A DNA stretch of 64,000 nucleotides from an uncultured Clostridia bacterium (lineage in GTDB: Bacteria > Bacillota > Clostridia > TANB77 > CAG-465): NCBI GenBank assembly GCA_934130595.1, contig CAKOYF010000003.1, positions 1 through 64,000 on the forward strand. The letters run 5' to 3'. Below are positions 43,493 through 53,400 of the stretch, piece by piece. Numbering within the stretch: the first letter of the stretch is position 1; each line of letters opens with the position of its first letter. The notes beneath the pieces are model-generated. The model did not search any database. It saw only the letters and a program-made list of their open reading frames with translations, and was not told where the DNA came from. Made by a program: the position numbers and the translations under genes.

Positions 43493-43627
43493 TTTTCCAC
43501 CTCCAATGTTTATATTTTATCATAATAATCATTAGTAGTAAATTATATATCATAAAATATATTTTTTTGTTGAAAAATATATAAAAATTGCATATAATTT
43601 TAATAGACGTATAAAGGAGACTTATAT

Positions 43628-44383
43628 ATGAGAAGTGGTATGAAAGAACACTATAATAGATCAATATTTATATATTTTATCTTAGGTTTAATTGTAATAT
43701 TATCTTGTGGAATATTATTATATAATATACTTGTTCCATCTAAACCTAATATTATTTTAACTATAAATAAAGAAAATAATTTTATAAAATTTTCTACATC
43801 AAATGATGTAAAAGCTAATTTATATCAAGCAGCACCTCAAGTACAAAATACTGCAACAAGATTTTTAAATGCAAAAGCAATGGTTATAGGAGACTCAACT
43901 GCTGAAGGGCTTTCAGCTTATCAAGCACTTGATAGCTCTAGCGTTATTTGGAAAAGAGGAAGATCAATACAATATATGTATGATGATATGGAGCCTGTAA
44001 TTAAATACAATCCAAAAGTTTTATTTTTAGCTTATGGAGCAAACGACCTGCTAAGCTGGAATGGTAATGTTGATGGTTACATTAATGCTTATTCTAAAGT
44101 ATTAGATTACCTATCTACTACTCTACCAAACACCAAAATATGTGTGAATTCTATTCTTCCTGTAAGTGAAGATGCTGCAGCTAAAAATCCAGCTTTTAAC
44201 TACGAAAAAGAATTTAATTTGAAATTAAAATCATTATGCGATTCCCGTAACATTACTTATATAGATAATAGAGATTTACTAAACAGTATTTCCGGAAAAA
44301 AATATGAAAATGATGGTGTTCACCCAAAACCTGCTTATTATAAATTATGGGCAAGTAATATGGTAAATAAATCTGGTATTTAA
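43628..44383 (+). CDS. Membrane-anchored SGNH/GDSL hydrolase
   Basis: 251 residues from ATG 43628 (AAAGGAGA). One membrane helix covers about 12-34; the hydrolase domain is outside. Block I is MVIGDSTAEGLS (Ser nucleophile), block III FLAYGANDLLSW (G-x-N-D) and block V NDGVHPKPAYY (Asp-His). Such enzymes esterify or de-esterify cell-surface polysaccharides. It is convergent with DHHW and MBOAT genes that are the usual partners in polysaccharide O-acetylation. Confidence 0.88.
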   Translation: MRSGMKEHYNRSIFIYFILGLIVILSCGILLYNILVPSKPNIILTINKENNFIKFSTSNDVKANLYQAAPQVQNTATRFLNAKAMVIGDSTAEGLSAYQALDSSSVIWKRGRSIQYMYDDMEPVIKYNPKVLFLAYGANDLLSWNGNVDGYINAYSKVLDYLSTTLPNTKICVNSILPVSEDAAAKNPAFNYEKEFNLKLKSLCDSRNITYIDNRDLLNSISGKKYENDGVHPKPAYYKLWASNMVNKSGI

Positions 44384-44424
44384 GACAATAATATGTAAAA
44401 CATATTATAATAGTATAATAATAA

Positions 44425-44458
44425 ACAAGGAAGAAACAAATTGTGTTTCTTCCTTATT
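44425..44458. terminator. Bidirectional terminator
   Basis: AAGGAAGAAACA and TGTTTCTTCCTT arms between convergent genes. Confidence 0.88.
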
Positions 44459-45557
44459 TTAATGTTCCGCTCTCATTTATTATTAATGTACTATATAAAA
44501 ATAATACATCTTGATTAGAAAAGCTTACATAGTTTGATATTAAATCTGAAGATATATATCTAGTATCTATTAGTGTTATTTTTTTATATGCTTGAGTAAA
44601 CAAAGGAGCTATACTGCTTCCAAATGAATCTCTAAATATTATTAGTTCTTTATCTGTACTTGCCTCTTTATTTCTTATTTCAATTATTGGTGTTGATCCT
44701 GATAAAAACAAATCATATTTATCCATTGAAGCGTCTGCTTTTGCTTTATCATATATTGCTGATTCTTTATTTGTTTCATAGTTATAAGTTACTGCATTAT
44801 TTATTGTATCGTTTGTAAGATATTTTATTGTATCTGGTTCTACATTTTTACCTAATTGCCCATAATATACTCCATAAAACTCTCCATACTCATTTTCATT
44901 AAAATTATTATGTTCTTCATTATAAAATTTCATTTCTTGAGCTATTTTATTTACTGTCTGAGTTAAGCACTCTTGTTTCCAATGAGTATCTGTTTTATAA
45001 TACTTTTCTTCATTTAATGTATCTAATATGTCTATATACTTCATATTGCCATTTATATTGTCTTTTGTAAGTGATATAAGCTTATTATAGTCTAGCTTTA
45101 AATATCCTAAATTATCATCTAAGAAATAGTTTTTATCTGGTACTATAGTATAAAAAACATTCATATTTTCTAAATATTTTTCATAAATATTATTTATTTT
45201 ACTAGTAAAATTTAAAACTGATCTTTCGTTTAGTGGATATAAGTTTTTATAAATACTTCCACCTATTTCAAATAATCCATTATTGTCTTTTTGATGAAGA
45301 ATATCTAATTTTACAAAAGTTTTTAAACTTCTAAATTTATCTCTTAAAATAAATTGATCCATAGCATATTCTTCTAAGTCATCACTAAATTTTCCATTTA
45401 ATACAGAATCTGCTGTTATTTTTGGAAATTGCATCATTTTTCTTCTTTCAGAAACAGATACTTTTTCGTCTTTTTTTAATATATTAATAACAAAAAATCC
45501 TATTATTATAATTAAAAAAAGTACTGATACAACTATATCTTTAATCTTTTTGTTCAT
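44454..45557 (-). CDS. DHHW/AlgJ-like acetylation protein
   Basis: 367 residues with one N-terminal membrane helix (about 8-26). The motif YKTDTHWKQECL, corresponding to the DxHW site of AlgX/AlgJ-type SGNH-like proteins, and the Ser region IIFRDSFGSSIAPL are visible. These act outside the membrane, passing acetyl groups exported by an MBOAT partner to a polysaccharide. It is 14 bases from the MBOAT gene in one operon. GCCTCTTT at 44662-44669 encodes Lys-Glu-Ala. Confidence 0.88.
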   Translation of the reverse strand: MNKKIKDIVVSVLFLIIIIGFFVINILKKDEKVSVSERRKMMQFPKITADSVLNGKFSDDLEEYAMDQFILRDKFRSLKTFVKLDILHQKDNNGLFEIGGSIYKNLYPLNERSVLNFTSKINNIYEKYLENMNVFYTIVPDKNYFLDDNLGYLKLDYNKLISLTKDNINGNMKYIDILDTLNEEKYYKTDTHWKQECLTQTVNKIAQEMKFYNEEHNNFNENEYGEFYGVYYGQLGKNVEPDTIKYLTNDTINNAVTYNYETNKESAIYDKAKADASMDKYDLFLSGSTPIIEIRNKEASTDKELIIFRDSFGSSIAPLFTQAYKKITLIDTRYISSDLISNYVSFSNQDVLFLYSTLIINESGTLK

Positions 45558-45571
45558 AATAATGCTACCTC

Positions 45572-46963
45572 CTAAAATCTAAAATATAAGAATGGATTGA
45601 AAGATCCATCAACTAAATAGCTTATACATACAATTAATAATGTAGTTAAAAATACTGGCTCTATTACATTAACTAATTTTGAAACTTTTTTACTAATCTT
45701 TGATACTACATTTTTCATAATAGGTGTTGCTCCAATTATTGCTATAATAAATATAGCTGCATAATTTTTCAAGCAATATAAACTCTCTAAATCTGCAAAT
45801 TTACTTACACCTATTCCAAAAATTCCTCCAATATTATTTAAAATTTCTGATACACTGCTTCCACTAAAAATTATAAATCCAATTATTGTAATAAGTGCAA
45901 CATATGCTCTAGATATTACATTAGGAATTTTTTCTAACACTTTAAGCAATCCCATTTTTTCAATTACTAGTAATACTCCGTATAGTACTCCCCATAAAAT
46001 GAAATTCCATGCAGCTCCATGCCATAGTCCAGTTAAAAACCAAACTATTAGTATATTTCTAAGCCATTTAATCTTTCCTACTCTATTTCCTCCTAGAGGA
46101 ATATATATATAATCTTTAAACCATGTTCCAAGTGTAATATGCCATCTTCTCCAAAATTCTGTTACACTCTTAGATATATACGGATAATTGAAATTTTCTG
46201 GAAAATTAAATCCAAGCATTTTTCCAAGACCTATTGCCATATCTGAATATCCTGAAAAATCAAAATAAATCTGTAAAGCATTAGCTAAACCATATATCCA
46301 ATAAAATAGTACTGTTTTTTCTTGAGAAGTACTAAAGCTACTAATTGCACTTGCAAGAACATTTGCAACTAAAATCTTTTTAGATAATCCTATTACAAAT
46401 CTTCTTACACCATTTGAAAAATTATCAAAACTATATTTTCTGTTGTCTAATTCATCTTCAATTGTAGTATACCTAACAATAGGTCCTGCAATTAATTGTG
46501 GAAATAGTGCTACATATGTTGCAAGTTTTAAGAAGCTTTTTTGAACTTTTGCTTCTCCTCTATATACATCTATAATATAACTTATCATCTGAAATGTATA
46601 AAAAGATATTCCTATTGGTAGTGAAAGTTTTACTAAGTCTATATTGCTATGCAAAACCATATTTATATTTGATATTATAAAATCTGTATACTTAAATACA
46701 ACCAATAAACCACTACTTATTACAATAGATGAAATAAGAAATAGCTTTTTTTGTTTTGGATATTTATCCATAAGTAATCCATGTACATATGTAAGTAAAA
46801 TAGAAATTATCATTAAAATTCCAAATTTTGGTTCTCCATAAAAATAAAATAATAGCGATGAAATTAATAACACTATATTTTTAGCTTTTTTTGGAACTAT
46901 ATAATAAATAATCAGTACAATTGGTAAAAAATAAAATAAAAATGTTAAACTTGAAAATACCAT
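45572..46963 (-). CDS. MBOAT family O-acyltransferase (AlgI-like)
   Basis: 463 residues from ATG 46963 behind AAAGGAGA; an upstream in-frame start at 47011 lies in a terminator and is ignored. About ten membrane helices are predictable. The signature FPQLIAGPIVRY, FFDFSGYSDMAIGLGKMLGF-like segment, the WRRWHITLG block and the catalytic His in WFLTGLWHGAAWNF are diagnostic for AlgI/DltB-like proteins that move acyl groups across the membrane. Its partner is the DHHW gene. The substrate polysaccharide is unknown. Confidence 0.94.
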   Translation of the reverse strand: MVFSSLTFLFYFLPIVLIIYYIVPKKAKNIVLLISSLLFYFYGEPKFGILMIISILLTYVHGLLMDKYPKQKKLFLISSIVISSGLLVVFKYTDFIISNINMVLHSNIDLVKLSLPIGISFYTFQMISYIIDVYRGEAKVQKSFLKLATYVALFPQLIAGPIVRYTTIEDELDNRKYSFDNFSNGVRRFVIGLSKKILVANVLASAISSFSTSQEKTVLFYWIYGLANALQIYFDFSGYSDMAIGLGKMLGFNFPENFNYPYISKSVTEFWRRWHITLGTWFKDYIYIPLGGNRVGKIKWLRNILIVWFLTGLWHGAAWNFILWGVLYGVLLVIEKMGLLKVLEKIPNVISRAYVALITIIGFIIFSGSSVSEILNNIGGIFGIGVSKFADLESLYCLKNYAAIFIIAIIGATPIMKNVVSKISKKVSKLVNVIEPVFLTTLLIVCISYLVDGSFNPFLYFRF

Positions 46964-46984
46964 ATAATCTCTTTCTCCTTTTTT

Positions 46985-47018
46985 ATGAAAAAAAGAAGGA
47001 TGATAAGTCATCCTTCTT
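46985..47018 (-). terminator. Terminator of the 47019 gene
   Basis: AAGAAGGATGA and TCATCCTTCTT arms; T-run on the minus strand. Confidence 0.88.
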
Positions 47019-48275
47019 CTATTTTTTATCTACCTTTGTAGTTTTTCTTCTTGTAGATTTCTTAGTTGTAGCTTCTTTTTCTTCCTTTTCATCTTTTACT
47101 TCTTCTGTTTCTTTTGCTACTTTCTTTCTCTTTCTTGTTGTTTTCTTTTCTTGATGATCTTCTTCTTTAGGTTCTTCTTTTATTTCATTTGTATTATCTA
47201 ACTCGTTTAATTGATCGTATATTTTTGCTATTGCTTCATCTCTTGTCATAGAATAATCATTCTCTATCATAAATTTAGCTTCCTTTATTGCTCCAACTTC
47301 AATAAGTTTTGTTGTAATATCTCTATGTGCCTTTATAATATTGGCATTAGGTCCAATAGTAACCTCATTATCTCTTGCAAGTTGAATCAAATCATTAGCA
47401 GGTATTTGTTTATATTCTGGCTCTTTTTCTTCTATATCATTTATAATTTTTAATACTTCTTCATTTTGGTAGTAACTATAACTTAATCTATATAATGCAT
47501 ACGCTGACTTAGTATCCTTTAGACTATTAAATACAAAAGCATATTTGTTATAACAATCTGCTATATCTTGAGCAGTATATGATATCATTTGAAGTTTCTT
47601 TATTGTTTCTAAACATTTTACAATTTCTTGTCTTGAATAATATAAATCTATTTTCTTTTCTCTTGCTTCTCTATTTAAGAAATTCCAATATATTGCTCTG
47701 TCTAAAGCATCCATAGCTGCTTTACGTTTTTTCTTTTTAAGTAGAAGATCTGAATACATGATATATACAACATCATTTGCATAAGGTGTTGCTTTTATTT
47801 GCTTATCTTTTCCAAAAATATTTTCAAAAATCATTTTTTCAAAATCATTTGTAAAGCTGCAATAAATTGTATTTTCATCTTCTGATTTAGAAATAGACTC
47901 TATTTTAGGTATTATTTTTTCTATACTCTTTAATGCTTCTTCATCACTTTCATTTTCTAAATTATTTGTTAATTCATCTATTAAAGCGTCTATTTCATTA
48001 TTTTCTTGAGGTACTTGCTCATTAGCAGGAACTTCTACATTTTCTTCAGTAGGAGTTTCTTCTTTTTCTTCCTCTTCTACTACCTCTTCTTCGACTTTTT
48101 CATTATTTTCTTGTACATCTGTTATTTCTTTTAATACTGTAGTTATTGCTTCAATTGTTGCTGTAGTATCTTCTAATACTCTGTATTGAGCATTATATAA
48201 TGTAGTTAAATATTCTACATCTTCCTTATAATTTCCTGTTAATTTTTCTTTAATTAAATTAATTCTTTCTTCCAT
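47019..48275 (-). CDS. Acidic TPR-like protein with basic tail
   Basis: About 418 residues. The start could be ATG 48275 or TTG 48287; neither has a strong ribosome site. Order: helical start (1-55), a Glu-rich low-complexity linker (about 60-105), a helical repeat region with tetratricopeptide-like spacing (AAMDALDRAIYWNFLNREA, ADCYNKYAFVFNSLKDTKSA, SAYALYRLSYSYYQNEE), and a Lys/Arg/Glu-rich tail (KKTTRKRKKVAKE) of low complexity. No family name fits. The tail is like those that bind nucleic acid or cell-wall polymers. Ends in a strong terminator. Confidence 0.75.
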   Translation of the reverse strand: MEERINLIKEKLTGNYKEDVEYLTTLYNAQYRVLEDTTATIEAITTVLKEITDVQENNEKVEEEVVEEEEKEETPTEENVEVPANEQVPQENNEIDALIDELTNNLENESDEEALKSIEKIIPKIESISKSEDENTIYCSFTNDFEKMIFENIFGKDKQIKATPYANDVVYIMYSDLLLKKKKRKAAMDALDRAIYWNFLNREAREKKIDLYYSRQEIVKCLETIKKLQMISYTAQDIADCYNKYAFVFNSLKDTKSAYALYRLSYSYYQNEEVLKIINDIEEKEPEYKQIPANDLIQLARDNEVTIGPNANIIKAHRDITTKLIEVGAIKEAKFMIENDYSMTRDEAIAKIYDQLNELDNTNEIKEEPKEEDHQEKKTTRKRKKVAKETEEVKDEKEEKEATTKKSTRRKTTKVDKK

Positions 48276-48332
48276 ATTTTTCAACACTCTTTCACAATAT
48301 CTATATTATATATAAATATTAACATATAGTAA

Positions 48333-48371
48333 TAAAAAAAGAAATATTTTTCAACAAATATTTCTTTTTTG
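48333..48371 (-). terminator. Terminator of spoVT
   Basis: AAAGAAATATTT and AAATATTTCTTT arms; T-run on the minus strand. Confidence 0.82.
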
Positions 48372-48387
48372 TAATAATAGTGTAAAA

Positions 48388-48918
48388 TTAAGTATTTATT
48401 TTACATGACAATATCGATGATACAAACTTTATAATTTCTTTTTCTGTATCATCTAATGTATCTCTTCTGTCTTTTGAAAATACAGCTATAGCCCCGATGA
48501 CAGCCGAATCAACTATAATTGGCACTAGTATTTTAGTATATAGACCTGAAATTTTATCTAAAATACTAGAAGTTGGTAAATTTTTTTCTTCACCAACTTT
48601 TCTTTCACTTAAAAACTCAATATATTCTGGTGATAATTCTTTTTCTACATACTCATTATTACTACAAACGCATACTTTACAATTATCTGTAATAATAATT
48701 TCATCTCGTATAATATTTTTAAGTAGCTTTACTAGAGCTACACACTCTTGTTCATACTCTTCAATAACGCAATATTTTTTTAATACTACTGTATTATCTT
48801 CTTTAATTATTATTTCAACTTCATCATTTTCATTTAGTTTTAATTTTTTTCTAACATCTTTTGGAAGAACAATTCTTCCAAGATTATCTATTCTTTTTAC
48901 AACACTTGTAAATTCCAT
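48388..48918 (-). CDS. spoVT: SpoVT-like AbrB/GAF regulator
   Basis: 176 residues. An AbrB swapped-hairpin DNA-binding domain (FTSVVKRIDNLGRIVLPKDV) occupies residues 1-50. A GAF-like sensor domain follows (about 60-176, LVPIIVDSAVIGAIAVFSKD). SpoVT tunes forespore gene expression late in sporulation, so a spore-forming ancestry is likely. A GAF-type ligand is unknown. ATG 48918 after GAGGTGATG. Confidence 0.9.
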   Translation of the reverse strand: MEFTSVVKRIDNLGRIVLPKDVRKKLKLNENDEVEIIIKEDNTVVLKKYCVIEEYEQECVALVKLLKNIIRDEIIITDNCKVCVCSNNEYVEKELSPEYIEFLSERKVGEEKNLPTSSILDKISGLYTKILVPIIVDSAVIGAIAVFSKDRRDTLDDTEKEIIKFVSSILSCKINT

Positions 48919-48966
48919 TTCATCACCTCAAACAACTATTTTTATTGTTTGAAAAATGATTCCATA

Positions 48967-51183
48967 TTATACCTTCTTTTTTCCTTTATTTTCATTTAAA
49001 TATAACAATTTTTCTAGTTTTTCTTTAAGACCTGTTTTTCTGTTTTTTGATTCCAAGTTGTCTACCATATAATTTACAACATTTCTATTTCCAACTATAA
49101 TTAGCATTTTCTTTGCTCTTGTCATTGCAGTATATAGCAAGTTCCTGCTTAGTAATTTTTTATATCCAGTAAATATTGGCAATATAACATAATCAAACTC
49201 AGAACCTTGCGATTTATGAATTGTTATTGCATATGAAAGCTCTAGTTGGTCCAATTCATCAAAATCATATTCAACTAATCTATCATCATCAAATTTTACA
49301 TATAGTTTTTCTTCTTCTTTGTCTATCAGTTCAATATATCCTATATCTCCGTTATATATTCCCTCAAAAAATTTTCCTTCTATTGAGTACTTTTTATCAT
49401 AATTATTTACAATTTGCATGACTTTATCTTTTTCTCTAAAAATTTTAGATTGATATTCTACTTGCTTTTTTTCTTCTGATGCTGGATTTAATAATTCTTG
49501 CATCTTTTCGTTAAGCTGAATTGTTCCAAGCTCTGTCTTTTTTACTGGAGTAAGCACTTGTAAGTCCTTCAAAACGTCTACTTGTGCATAAGTTTTTAAT
49601 CTGAATGAAACAAGTGAAGATATTTCTTCAACAGTCTGCTCAATTGTTTTTGTACCAATAAAAAATAAATCCGTATCTCTATTTTTAAATTCAGGGTATA
49701 ACCCATCATTGACTCTATGCGCATTTACAACAATATCACTTTGAGCGCTTTGTCTATAAATATGTTTTAATTCTACTGTTGGTACTATATCTGAAGCTAT
49801 TATATCTTTTAAAACATTTCCAGGTCCTACTGATGGTAGCTGATTTACATCTCCTACTATAATTATCTGTGTAGTTGGTTTTATTCCCTTAACTAGGTTA
49901 TTCATCATCATTAAATCTATCATAGACGCCTCATCTATAATTACTACCTCATCTTCCACTTGCTTTACTTGATATTCATAAAACATATCTATATCTTTAT
50001 CATCTATTTTGGATATTTCTAATAATCTATGTAATGTTTTTGCCTCTTTACCTGTTGTTTGTGTAATTCTTTTTGCCGCTCTTCCAGTCGGAGCACATAA
50101 AACGTAATTTTTCTTTTCTTCTTCAAGAATATCTATAATACATTTAATAATTGTTGTCTTACCTGTTCCTGGTCCTCCAGTAATGACTGATATCATATTA
50201 TTTAAGCATGTTTCTATAGCCATTTTTTGCTCATCTGACAAAACAATATCATTATCTTTACTAACCTTTGAAATTAGCTTTTCAACTTTTGTCTTTTTCA
50301 CATTTTGCCTTGTATGCTCAATTATGCATTTTGCTATATTTTCTTCTGCTAGATACATACTTTGTCTAAAAACAAAGTCTTGCATATCAATTTTTTCTAT
50401 ATATAATTTATTTTGTAATACTAGTCTTGTTATACTTTGTGCAATTTCTGCATCATCTACTTCAAGTAATTGTACACAATAGCTTAATAAATTTTCCCTT
50501 TCAACACAAGTATGACCAAATTCTGTTATTTTATCTATTGCATATATAACACCATTGTCTAATCTATCTTCATTGCTAAGAGATATACCAAGCTTTCTTC
50601 CAATAGAGTCAACTGTTCTAAAATCTAGTGATTTTACAAAACCCAACAGACTATATGGATTTTCTTTAATTATGCTAATTGTATCTTTTCCTACTGCCTG
50701 ATATATTCTGTTTGCAACAACTGTTGAAATTTGAAACTCACTAAGAAATTCTATTGTATTCCATTTTTCCCATTCTGTATTAAAAAAATCATTTAGCCTT
50801 TCTATTTTTTCCGTATTTAATCCCTTTATTTCATACAGCTTATCCATTGAAAATCTTATAACATTTACTGTTTCATCTCCAAATGCATCTACTATATTTT
50901 GTGCAGTTTTTTTACCAACACCAGCTATATTGTCTGCAATGTATGTAATTAATGCAGATCTTGTTTTGGGCAATATCTTTTTATATGAGTTAAATTTAAA
51001 CTGTTCTCCATATACTTTATGTGATACCATTTCTCCATCAAATTCAAGCTCATCATCTACTTCTATTTCTTCTGTTTGTCCAACACAAGTTATATAGTTG
51101 TTGTTCTGCTTTACTAATATAACAGTCCAATTATTTGTTTCATTTTTAAATATAATTGTTGCTACTTTTCCTTCTATTTTCAT
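48967..51183 (-). CDS. recD2: RecD2-type ATP-dependent DNA helicase
   Basis: 738 residues. N-terminal OB and helix-hairpin-helix parts (VGQTEEIEVDDELEFDGEMV, IADNIAGVGKKTAQNIVDAF) distinguish RecD2 from RecD. The helicase core has Walker A TGGPGTGKTTI, VVIDEASMIDLMMM (Walker B), GDVNQLPSVGPG, and late motifs AITIHKSQGSEFDYVILP and YTAMTRAKKMLIIVGN. It is a 5'-3' helicase in repair and replication-fork work, found without RecBC. GCCTCTTT at 50042-50049 encodes Lys-Glu-Ala in TGKEAKTL. ATG 51183 after AGAAGGG. Confidence 0.96.
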   Translation of the reverse strand: MKIEGKVATIIFKNETNNWTVILVKQNNNYITCVGQTEEIEVDDELEFDGEMVSHKVYGEQFKFNSYKKILPKTRSALITYIADNIAGVGKKTAQNIVDAFGDETVNVIRFSMDKLYEIKGLNTEKIERLNDFFNTEWEKWNTIEFLSEFQISTVVANRIYQAVGKDTISIIKENPYSLLGFVKSLDFRTVDSIGRKLGISLSNEDRLDNGVIYAIDKITEFGHTCVERENLLSYCVQLLEVDDAEIAQSITRLVLQNKLYIEKIDMQDFVFRQSMYLAEENIAKCIIEHTRQNVKKTKVEKLISKVSKDNDIVLSDEQKMAIETCLNNMISVITGGPGTGKTTIIKCIIDILEEEKKNYVLCAPTGRAAKRITQTTGKEAKTLHRLLEISKIDDKDIDMFYEYQVKQVEDEVVIIDEASMIDLMMMNNLVKGIKPTTQIIIVGDVNQLPSVGPGNVLKDIIASDIVPTVELKHIYRQSAQSDIVVNAHRVNDGLYPEFKNRDTDLFFIGTKTIEQTVEEISSLVSFRLKTYAQVDVLKDLQVLTPVKKTELGTIQLNEKMQELLNPASEEKKQVEYQSKIFREKDKVMQIVNNYDKKYSIEGKFFEGIYNGDIGYIELIDKEEEKLYVKFDDDRLVEYDFDELDQLELSYAITIHKSQGSEFDYVILPIFTGYKKLLSRNLLYTAMTRAKKMLIIVGNRNVVNYMVDNLESKNRKTGLKEKLEKLLYLNENKGKKKV

Positions 51184-51293
51184 TACATATACCCTTCTAA
51201 ATACAGTTATTATACCATATTCCCTATAAAAAGTGAATAAATATTAAAAACATATTATTACATAGCAAAAAGTTTAAATTATGTATACTTCAT

Positions 51294-51322
51294 TTGACTT
51301 TCACACTTATTTTTGATATAAT
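51294..51322 (+). promoter_or_regulatory. SigA promoter of the 51342 gene
   Basis: TTGACT 51294-51299, 17 bases, TATAAT 51317-51322; GGAGG follows at 51331-51335, so the leader is very short (about 13 bases). Confidence 0.82.
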
Positions 51323-51341
51323 TTGAGCTCGGAGGTAAAAT

Positions 51342-51911
51342 ATGACAAAATTTTATGAGCAACTAAAAGATGAAGAAAAAGAAAAATATATAAAAGAAAT
51401 TAAAAAAAGTATTGATTTAGAAAAATATCCTAAAGTTCAAAGCTTTTTTGAAAATAACGATTTATATATAACTAACGTTAAAACTGATCCAATAAAAGTT
51501 AAAGAAAAAAAAGCTCTAGTCATACTAGATTGCTCTAGCAATAAATGGTTCATACTATGTATAGATAACAAGATATGTCTAATGGCAAAGAAAAATGTCA
51601 TTTTACATACAGATATATTTGAATATGAAAAACGTACTACTAACTTTAATAAAAAATATAATATAAAGAAAATGGATTACTTAGTAGAATACATAGATAA
51701 AATTGGCGCTAATTTATCTTTAAACGTAAAAGAATATAATGGTAAAATCGGGAAAAATAAATGGTGTGATGATGAACATGAAGAACTTGGTCAAATGACT
51801 TTAGAACTGCCTCAAAAAAATCCTCTTTGTGGTTACACTTATAATGATAAGAACTTATCTTTATGTATTATTGGAAAAGGATACGATAAACAAAAAGAGA
51901 TATTATGTTAA
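51342..51911 (+). CDS. Unknown soluble protein, 189 residues
   Basis: ATG 51342 lies six bases after GGAGG. The product is lysine-rich and soluble, with a strand-rich middle (ALVILDCSSNKWFILCIDNK) and a cysteine in KWCDDEHEELGQM near an acidic cluster. I recognise no family. Single gene with its own promoter and a bidirectional terminator. Confidence 0.7.
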   Translation: MTKFYEQLKDEEKEKYIKEIKKSIDLEKYPKVQSFFENNDLYITNVKTDPIKVKEKKALVILDCSSNKWFILCIDNKICLMAKKNVILHTDIFEYEKRTTNFNKKYNIKKMDYLVEYIDKIGANLSLNVKEYNGKIGKNKWCDDEHEELGQMTLELPQKNPLCGYTYNDKNLSLCIIGKGYDKQKEILC

Positions 51912-51947
51912 AAAGAACTAATAACAGAATTTATTAGTTCTTTTTTT
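51911..51947. terminator. Bidirectional terminator
   Basis: AAAGAACTAATAA and TTATTAGTTCTTT arms, T-run on the plus strand. Confidence 0.85.
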
Positions 51948-51948
51948 A

Positions 51949-52482
51949 TTATTTTAATTCATACATTTTAATTTGAGTATTAACATGCCCTTTATCAAAA
52001 ATATCTCCTCTTTTTGGAAATCCATTAAAATATGTATTTATCATTCTACATATTCCATTATGTGTAACAATAAGTATGTTTTTCCCACTATATTTTTCTT
52101 TTATCTCATCTAGAAGTTCATATACTCTATTTTTACACTCTTCAATAGTCTCTGAGTCTTCTACTTTATCTTTTCCTAAAGTCCAGTATCCTCTGTAATC
52201 AAAATCTCTTACATCCATTCCTTCTAGACTTCTTGCATATCTTTCGATTAATCTATCATCATAAATAACTTCTACTTTTTTAGTATTTACAATCTCTGCT
52301 GTTTGCTTTGTTCTTAATTTTGGTGAACATATTACCAAATCATAGTTTAAGTTTCTAACTAATTTTTCAGCCTCTTTACACTGCTCTACTCCTGTACTAT
52401 TTAGTGGTACATCTGTTGTAGATAATAACTTTTTTTGTATATTCCAATCTGTTTGTCCATGTCTTATAACGTATAAATACAT
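51949..52482 (-). CDS. Histidine phosphatase family protein
   Basis: 177 residues. The catalytic RHG motif is VIRHGQTDWN; further marks are PLNSTGVEQCKEAEKL, SPKLRTKQTAEIV, and the second His in LIVTHNGICRMI. Relatives include phosphoglycerate mutases and alpha-ribazole phosphatases (CobC); no cobalamin genes adjoin, so the substrate is open. GCCTCTTT at 52370-52377 encodes Lys-Glu-Ala. ATG 52482 after AGGGAGG. Confidence 0.9.
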   Translation of the reverse strand: MYLYVIRHGQTDWNIQKKLLSTTDVPLNSTGVEQCKEAEKLVRNLNYDLVICSPKLRTKQTAEIVNTKKVEVIYDDRLIERYARSLEGMDVRDFDYRGYWTLGKDKVEDSETIEECKNRVYELLDEIKEKYSGKNILIVTHNGICRMINTYFNGFPKRGDIFDKGHVNTQIKMYELK

Positions 52483-52611
52483 ATATTATACCTCCCTGTC
52501 ATATTAGATTTTAACATATATTAATATCCTGGTCAATTTTTTTAATATTTATATTAAAATATTACATTAATATTTTCTTATCTTGTTAATATACTTTAAT
52601 AAGGTGATTAA

Positions 52612-53400
52612 ATGTATTATATAGTTACAAGAAAAAAAATACTTTTAGCTTTTATTATATTTGTTGCATTATGTATATGCGGAATTTCAAGTTTTACTTT
52701 TGCTTCTAATACCACTTCTTGGGGATTAAGTTTCAATACACCAAATGAAGTTCCTAGAGGAAATGCTTCAGCTGAAGAACTTTTAAAATACAATGCATAT
52801 TTTACAGGTAACACTCAAGAAAAAAATATTTATCTTACTTTTGATGTTGGATATGAAGCAGGTTATACTAACTCAATACTAGACACATTAAAAAAACATA
52901 ATGTAAAAGCTGCATTTTTTATAGTTGGAAATGTTTTTGACTCAGAACCAGAATTAATAAAAAGAATGAATGATGAAGGTCATATTGTTGCAAATCATAC
53001 ATTAACACATCCAAATATGTCAAAAATGTCAACATTTGAAGACTTTAAAGCCCAGATACTTCCTAATGAGGAAAAATTTAAAAATATAACAGGTCAAGAA
53101 ATGAAAAAATACTATAGACCTCCTCAAGGAATTTATAACACTCAAAATTTAAAAGACGCCCAAGAACTAGGATACACTACTGTTTTTTGGTCAGTAGCAT
53201 ACGTTGATTGGGAAAGAGATAACCAACCTACACATGAAAAAGCAATGAATACATTAATGAAAAGAGTTCATAATGGTGCAATAATTTTATTGCACTCTAC
53301 ATCGAAAACTAACATGGAAATACTTGATGAATTTTTAACAAATTTAGAAAGTCAAGGCTATAACTTTCTATCTTTAGATGCACTTGGAGAAAATGATTGA
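52612..53400 (+). CDS. pdaA: PdaA-type polysaccharide deacetylase
   Basis: 262 residues from ATG 52612 (AAGGTGAT). A signal anchor covers about 8-30. The NodB domain starts at IYLTFDVGYEAGYT (metal Asp, with the PdaA-type GYE) and has the His pair in ANHTLTHPNM, the YYRPPQGIYN motif and HSTSKTN near the end. PdaA removes the acetyl from muramic residues so that muramic delta-lactam can form in spore cortex. The next gene, a SpoVB-like flippase, overlaps its last codons, which supports a sporulation role. Confidence 0.9.
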   Translation: MYYIVTRKKILLAFIIFVALCICGISSFTFASNTTSWGLSFNTPNEVPRGNASAEELLKYNAYFTGNTQEKNIYLTFDVGYEAGYTNSILDTLKKHNVKAAFFIVGNVFDSEPELIKRMNDEGHIVANHTLTHPNMSKMSTFEDFKAQILPNEEKFKNITGQEMKKYYRPPQGIYNTQNLKDAQELGYTTVFWSVAYVDWERDNQPTHEKAMNTLMKRVHNGAIILLHSTSKTNMEILDEFLTNLESQGYNFLSLDALGEND